Shown here: positions 60,413 through 64,000 of the stretch, one piece after another | How the letters are laid out: each line of letters starts with the position of its first letter | Position numbering within the stretch: the first letter of the stretch is position 1 | Source: Agrobacterium sp. a22-2 | Lineage (GTDB): Bacteria; Pseudomonadota; Alphaproteobacteria; Rhizobiales; Rhizobiaceae | Assembly (NCBI RefSeq): GCF_012276985.1 | Contig: NZ_JAAXMM010000002.1 | Location: 1 to 64,000 of the forward strand | DNA: 64,000 bases | Direction of reading: 5' to 3' | Program-made: the position numbers and the translations under genes | Notes under the pieces: generated by a model | Database searches by the model: none | What the model saw: only the letters and a program-made list of their open reading frames with translations | What the model was told of the DNA's origin: nothing

Positions 60413-60985
60413 TCAGGACATCAGCGTCCGTGTGGTTGCGATCGCCTGATCGAAGGGGTCGGATGTGCCGGAAAGTTTTGCCATCAGGCTCGCCCCCAGC
60501 CAGATCTGGTAAAGGGTGGTGGCGACACTCTCCGGATCGAGCGCCGGACTGACTGAGCCGTCGACCTGGCCTTCGTGCAAGGTCTTCGCCAACCGTTCGA
60601 TAATGCGCGCGACCCCGTCGTTCAGGATGGCACGCATATCAGGCGACAGGTCGGCAATCTCGGCCGATAGCTTGACCACGAGGCATTTGTCCTCGGCATT
60701 GTCGCTCATCTGGCGCTCGCGCCAGTGTTCGAAATAGGCGAGCAGCCGGGCGGCGGCGGGCCGGCCTTCGGCGCCCAACGTGTGCGAGAGGTCGGTGCGG
60801 TACTGCGCCACATAGGCGTCCAGCAGCGCGCAGCCAAAGGCCTCCTTGGAGGCGAAATAGTGGTAGAACGAACCTTTCGGCACGCCCGCCGTCTTCAACA
60901 GCTCGCTCAGCCCGACTGCGGTATAGCCGCGCTGCGCCGTCAGTGCCCGGCCGGTGTCGAGAATATGGGTGCGTGTGTCTTCCAT
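60413..60985 (-). CDS. TetR-family regulator, NemR-like
   Basis: A 190-residue repressor. HTH is in ALTAQRGYTAVGLSELLKTA and GVPKGSFYHYFASKE, and the ligand domain resembles AcrR/NemR-type TetR_C_16-like proteins. One cysteine in EAFGCALLDAY and another in DKCLVVKL could sense electrophiles as in NemR. It is the first gene of the operon, downstream of a perfect 16-bp-arm palindrome. The GTG at 60991 is an alternative start. Confidence 0.88.
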   Translation of the reverse strand: MEDTRTHILDTGRALTAQRGYTAVGLSELLKTAGVPKGSFYHYFASKEAFGCALLDAYVAQYRTDLSHTLGAEGRPAAARLLAYFEHWRERQMSDNAEDKCLVVKLSAEIADLSPDMRAILNDGVARIIERLAKTLHEGQVDGSVSPALDPESVATTLYQIWLGASLMAKLSGTSDPFDQAIATTRTLMS

Positions 60986-60994
60986 GGACACTAT

Positions 60995-61031
60995 ATGGGC
61001 ACCACTAGACCGATCGTCTAGTGGTGCCCAT
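60995..61031. promoter_or_regulatory. 37-bp palindromic operator of the TetR/reductase/DJ-1 operon
   Basis: ATGGGCACCACTAGAC (60995-61010) and GTCTAGTGGTGCCCAT (61016-61031) are perfect inverted repeats around CGATC. The TAGAC-N5-GTCTA core resembles the NemR box. It ends nine bases before the tetR ATG at 60985. Confidence 0.7.
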
Positions 61032-61069
61032 GGGAATCATCGTCGTGGTGCTGGAGGAGGCGCTCGCCG

Positions 61070-61822
61070 TCAGCGGATCGTGGTGTGTACCATTTCGCCC
61101 TTGATGCGGATTTCGGGTCTGGCGCCTGATGTGTTGGGCAAGGCACTGTCGATATAGGAGGCGGTGGCCTCGACCAGGTAGCTGATCGGCGCGGGCTGGA
61201 TGAATTGCAGCGTTGTGCTCATCATCTTGCCGGTCAGCGCAATGGTTTCGTCTCGCATCACGCGCTCGAAGGCCAGCCGGGCGCGCAGCGCCTGGCCGGA
61301 AATCGATAGATCCGTGGCATGGCCCTCCAGCACCACGTCGCCGGCATCGCTGTTGATCGCCACCGTCGAGAAATCGCCGGCGAGCCGTATCCGGGATGCC
61401 TTCTGGTCGATCATGATGGCGGTCTCCGGCCGCAGATTGGCGACCAACTCGGTGGTGCAATCGGAGAGATCGAGCCAAGAGGATTGCGGTCCCACCTCGA
61501 CGATGAGCATCGCATCTTCGATGTGCATGCGGCCGGGCGAACCACAGCCGCCGGAAAACCAGCCGGATTGCCAGACGGCGGCCCAGCCGGAATTGCGCGA
61601 CGACAGGGTTGCCGTCTGCGGTGCTGCTGCGTCCGTGGTGATGTCCACGAGACTGGCGTCGCCGGTGATGCGCACGCTGGAGACCTCAGATAAATCGAGC
61701 GTGCCGGCCGGGATACGGCGCGTGCCCCACCACAGGTTAACCTGGCCCATGGCAAGGAGCGCGATGGTCACTGCGGTGCAGGAGAGAAGGACAGTCTGGG
61801 TGGTGGTCAGTCGGATGGTCAT
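61070..61822 (-). CDS. Exported or membrane-anchored beta-repeat protein (DUF4097/DUF2807-like)
   Basis: A 250-residue protein with one N-terminal hydrophobic segment (~residues 8-28) and a repetitive beta-rich extracytoplasmic part (VRITGDASLVDITTD, then VVEVGPQS, VAINSDAGDVVLEG), which suggests a short beta helix of the auto-adhesin-like family. Two cysteines (GGCGSPG and SDCTTEL) may be paired. It is divergent from a membrane AraC regulator, its likely controller. Confidence 0.75.
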   Translation of the reverse strand: MTIRLTTTQTVLLSCTAVTIALLAMGQVNLWWGTRRIPAGTLDLSEVSSVRITGDASLVDITTDAAAPQTATLSSRNSGWAAVWQSGWFSGGCGSPGRMHIEDAMLIVEVGPQSSWLDLSDCTTELVANLRPETAIMIDQKASRIRLAGDFSTVAINSDAGDVVLEGHATDLSISGQALRARLAFERVMRDETIALTGKMMSTTLQFIQPAPISYLVEATASYIDSALPNTSGARPEIRIKGEMVHTTIR

Positions 61823-61995
61823 GGCAGGGCCCTCAAGGGTTGGAGTGAACCGATGCCGATGTGATGTCGGAAAAGACGTGCTCTCCTCGACCTAAAACCT
61901 GTTTCAGGTCGACCTTGAACGCGCTTGAGGGCATGGTAACAGCTGTCCGTTGCTTGTCCCTCCCTTCCGTCTTCTCTGCAAAGCCACGCTTCCCG

Positions 61996-63051
61996 ATGAT
62001 CTTTATTCCGCTGCCCTTCGTCGTCTCGCTGTTTCTGCTGACCTTCCTCATCCGGATGATCCGGCGATCGGATGACCACGGTCGGGAGAACCGTGCCTTC
62101 CTGCTTCTGGTCGCGGTCTATGCCTGCCAGTCGGTGCTGGTCGGCCTGCGCTGGGGCTATGGCCTGACGGAGATCGTCCCGGTGTTGGCGGTCATGGCGA
62201 CGCTCATTCCGCCGCTTGCCTATCTGGCCTTCAAGGGACTTGCCGGCGATGGCCGGGAGCTATCGCTGCGCACCAGTTGGCCGCATCTGCTTCCCTGCCT
62301 TGCGGCGATTTTGATGTTCATCTTCGCGCGGGAACCGATCGATCTGCTGATCATCCTCGATTTTTTCGCCTATGGGGTGGCTCTGCTGTGGTTTGGCCGC
62401 AACGGACCGGACGGCCTGGCGGCCTCGCGGCTCGATGGCGTGCTGCGGTCCTATCGCGCCCTGCAACTGACCGCCTTCGCGCTGATCGGCTCGGCCCTTT
62501 CCGATATTGCCATCGGTCTCGACGTGATGTGGGGCGATGGCCGGCATGCAGCGTGGCTGGTTTCCGGCGGGACGGCGCTGGTGCTGCTATTGCTCGGCAT
62601 CGCTGCCTCCGCCACCGAACCGAGTCTGCCGGCTGACGAGACCCCGGAGAACGAGACCCTCGACGGCGGCGCTGAAAATGTGCCGGCGAGCCAGGCGGAC
62701 GCCGAAATCGCCGGCGCGGTCGATGCCCTGATGCAGGCACGGCAACTCTACCGCGATCTCGATCTGAACCTGGGAAAGCTGGCGCGGCGCCTGCATCTGC
62801 CGGCCCGCAGCGTTTCCAACGCCATCAACCGCATCCACGGCATGAGCGTCTCGCAATATGTCAACAATTACCGGATTGCCGAAGCGCAACGGCTGTTGTC
62901 ATCGACCGACGAGCCGGTGACCCGCATCATCTTCGACGCCGGCTTCCTCACCAAATCGAATTTCAATCGCGAGTTCCTGCGGGTGACGGGTTTGAGCCCG
63001 ACGGCCTGGCGGCGGCTGTATCAGCGGTCAGACGAAGCCGAGGCCGCCTGA
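61996..63051 (+). CDS. AraC-family regulator with N-terminal membrane domain
   Basis: About 351 residues. The N-terminal ~200 residues hold six or seven hydrophobic helices, and the C-terminal ~110 residues are an AraC HTH domain (LARRLHLPARSVSNAINRIH and EPVTRIIFDAGFLTKSNFNR). This is a one-component membrane-bound regulator. The ATG at 61996 follows an ill-defined ribosome site; the frame runs to 61861. It is divergent from the exported protein at 61070-61822. Confidence 0.85.
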   Translation: MIFIPLPFVVSLFLLTFLIRMIRRSDDHGRENRAFLLLVAVYACQSVLVGLRWGYGLTEIVPVLAVMATLIPPLAYLAFKGLAGDGRELSLRTSWPHLLPCLAAILMFIFAREPIDLLIILDFFAYGVALLWFGRNGPDGLAASRLDGVLRSYRALQLTAFALIGSALSDIAIGLDVMWGDGRHAAWLVSGGTALVLLLLGIAASATEPSLPADETPENETLDGGAENVPASQADAEIAGAVDALMQARQLYRDLDLNLGKLARRLHLPARSVSNAINRIHGMSVSQYVNNYRIAEAQRLLSSTDEPVTRIIFDAGFLTKSNFNREFLRVTGLSPTAWRRLYQRSDEAEAA

Positions 63052-63084
63052 GCGCGCCGCCCCGGCGGTGGCGGCAAGCCGCGC

Positions 63085-64000
63085 TCAGCTGCCGATATGC
63101 CGCTCGCCGCGCTTCTTGGCGAGATCAATCTGCTTCTGGCGCTGGCGATAACGCAGCCGGTCTTCTTCCGAGCGCTCATGATAGCAATGCGGGCAGGAGA
63201 CGCCGGCCTCGTAGAGCGGGGAGGCGATCTCCTCTGCGGTGATCGGGTTGCGGCAGGCGTGGCAGAGCAGGTGATTGCCTTCCTTCAGGCCATGGGTCAC
63301 CGAGACGCGTTCGTCGAAGACGAAGCAGGCGCCGTCCCACAAGCTCTGTTCCTCCGGCACTTCCTCCAGATATTTCAGGATGCCGCCCTTCAGGTGGTAG
63401 ACCTCCTCGAAACCCTGCTGCTTCATGAAGGCGGTCGCCTTTTCGCAGCGGATGCCGCCGGTGCAATACATGGCGATCTTCGGCTTGTTGTGCAGGCCGG
63501 CATTGTTCTTCACCCAGTCGGGAAATTCCCTGAACGTCTTGGTGTTCGGATCGATCGCGCCGCGGAAAATGCCGATCGCCGTCTCGTAATCGTTGCGGGT
63601 GTCGATCAGGATGGTCTCCGGATCGGAGATAAGCTCGTTCCAGTCTTTTGCATCGACATAGGTGCCGACGATCTTGTTGGGGTCGATATCCTCGACGCCC
63701 ATGGTGACGATTTCCTTCTTCGGCTTCACCTTCATGCGCAAGAAGGGCATTTTGGAAGCGCGGCTTTCCTTGTGCTCCAGCTTGCTGAATTCGGGCTGGG
63801 CGCGCAGAAAGGTCAAAACCTTGGCGATGGCGGCGTCCGTGCCGGCAATCGTGCCGTTGATGCCCTCATGGGCCAGAAGCAGCGTGCCTTTCACCCCTTC
63901 CGCCTTGCACAGCGCGTCCAGCGGTTCGCGAAAGTTCTCGAACCGTGGAAAATGGGCGAAGTGATAGAGCGCGGCAACGCAGAACGCGCCGCCCTCTTCG
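63085..64000 (-). CDS. trhO: tRNA uridine-34 hydroxylase TrhO, rhodanese family (5' truncated by window)
   Basis: The coding frame runs off the right end of the window: reading in from 64000 gives [20 protein letters not shown] before the first internal Met. The rhodanese domain has the active Cys in [20 protein letters not shown]. The C-terminal CHACR and CPHCYHE pairs form a zinc-binding tail. TrhO (YceA) makes 5-hydroxyuridine at tRNA position 34 with oxygen. Only the last ~305 residues are visible. Confidence 0.93.
   Translation of the reverse strand, partial: EEGGAFCVAALYHFAHFPRFENFREPLDALCKAEGVKGTLLLAHEGINGTIAGTDAAIAKVLTFLRAQPEFSKLEHKESRASKMPFLRMKVKPKKEIVTMGVEDIDPNKIVGTYVDAKDWNELISDPETILIDTRNDYETAIGIFRGAIDPNTKTFREFPDWVKNNAGLHNKPKIAMYCTGGIRCEKATAFMKQQGFEEVYHLKGGILKYLEEVPEEQSLWDGACFVFDERVSVTHGLKEGNHLLCHACRNPITAEEIASPLYEAGVSCPHCYHERSEEDRLRYRQRQKQIDLAKKRGERHIGS

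Noticed and set aside
1..64000. tRNA, rRNA, CRISPR array, prophage or transposon
   Set aside because: No cloverleaf, repeat-spacer array, integrase, transposase or phage structural gene was recognised in any frame.

Overview
The window is GC-rich, densely coded DNA from an alphaproteobacterium, most likely a member of the Rhizobiaceae (Rhizobium, Agrobacterium, Allorhizobium or a relative). The evidence is the gene content (ExsH-like GH16/RTX glycanase, ROK regulator beside xylFHG with a single-domain XylG, HWE-type histidine kinase) and the regulatory sites (a TGA-N9-TCA RirA-type iron box, an Irr-like box, a TTAA-N7-TTAA CtrA-type box). It looks like ordinary chromosome. I see no rRNA, tRNA, CRISPR array, prophage, insertion sequence or conjugation gene. 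The accessory flavour comes from four type II toxin-antitoxin loci or remnants.

Layout. 0-3 kb: a zinc nucleoside deaminase, a GH1 beta-glucosidase, and a MarR regulator coupled to a small membrane protein. 3.4-6 kb: metNIQ methionine importer. 6-10.3 kb: brnTA, a HerA-like ATPase, a small unknown protein, an orphan BrnA-like protein and a Q/N-rich SHOCT protein. 10.4-13.7 kb: aldo/keto reductase and MFS pump divergent from a LysR regulator. 13.7-17.7 kb: a methyltransferase divergent from a three-gene Fe-siderophore-type ABC importer, with iron-responsive boxes between them. 17.8-22.3 kb: MFS transporter, trans-aconitate methyltransferase, ExsH-like glycanase and haloacid dehalogenase. 22.4-24.6 kb: a membrane EAL protein with a haem-binding sensor. 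24.6-29.3 kb: ROK regulator divergent from xylF-xylH-xylG. 29.4-38.8 kb: metabolic genes, superoxide dismutase, a Phd/PIN toxin-antitoxin pair, a phosphoesterase, a WYL regulator with its LysE exporter, and two c-type cytochromes. 38.9-40.8 kb: a GNAT/DJ-1 operon behind a predicted transcription attenuator, divergent from parD with a broken parE. 40.9-44.1 kb: MerR/cation exporter pair, TetR regulator, a small unknown gene and a GST. 44.2-57.1 kb: oligopeptidase B, sulfide:quinone reductase, a GGDEF/EAL protein, AI-2E transporter, VOC protein, UspA, a DksA-like protein, MAPEG, haemolysin III, GNAT and an RTX protein with 22-residue repeats. 57.4-64 kb: an HWE histidine kinase, an electrophile-response operon (TetR, quinone/alkenal reductase, DJ-1), a membrane AraC regulator divergent from an exported protein, and trhO running off the end.

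Most interesting element. Upstream of the GNAT/DJ-1 operon (about 40008-40155, minus strand) there is a sigma70-like promoter placed so that transcription should start at or next to the ATG of a 17-codon leader peptide rich in aromatic residues. It is followed by mutually exclusive antiterminator and terminator hairpins and then the acetyltransferase gene. This is the architecture of ribosome-mediated attenuation, but in front of an acetyltransferase rather than an amino-acid biosynthetic operon, so it could be a translation-stress or drug-sensing resistance switch. Other regulatory signals worth a look are dual iron boxes at the siderophore importer, long palindromes at the TetR electrophile operon and the Phd/PIN operon, a 19-bp-spacer MerR promoter, and a 21-bp palindrome for the xylose ROK regulator.
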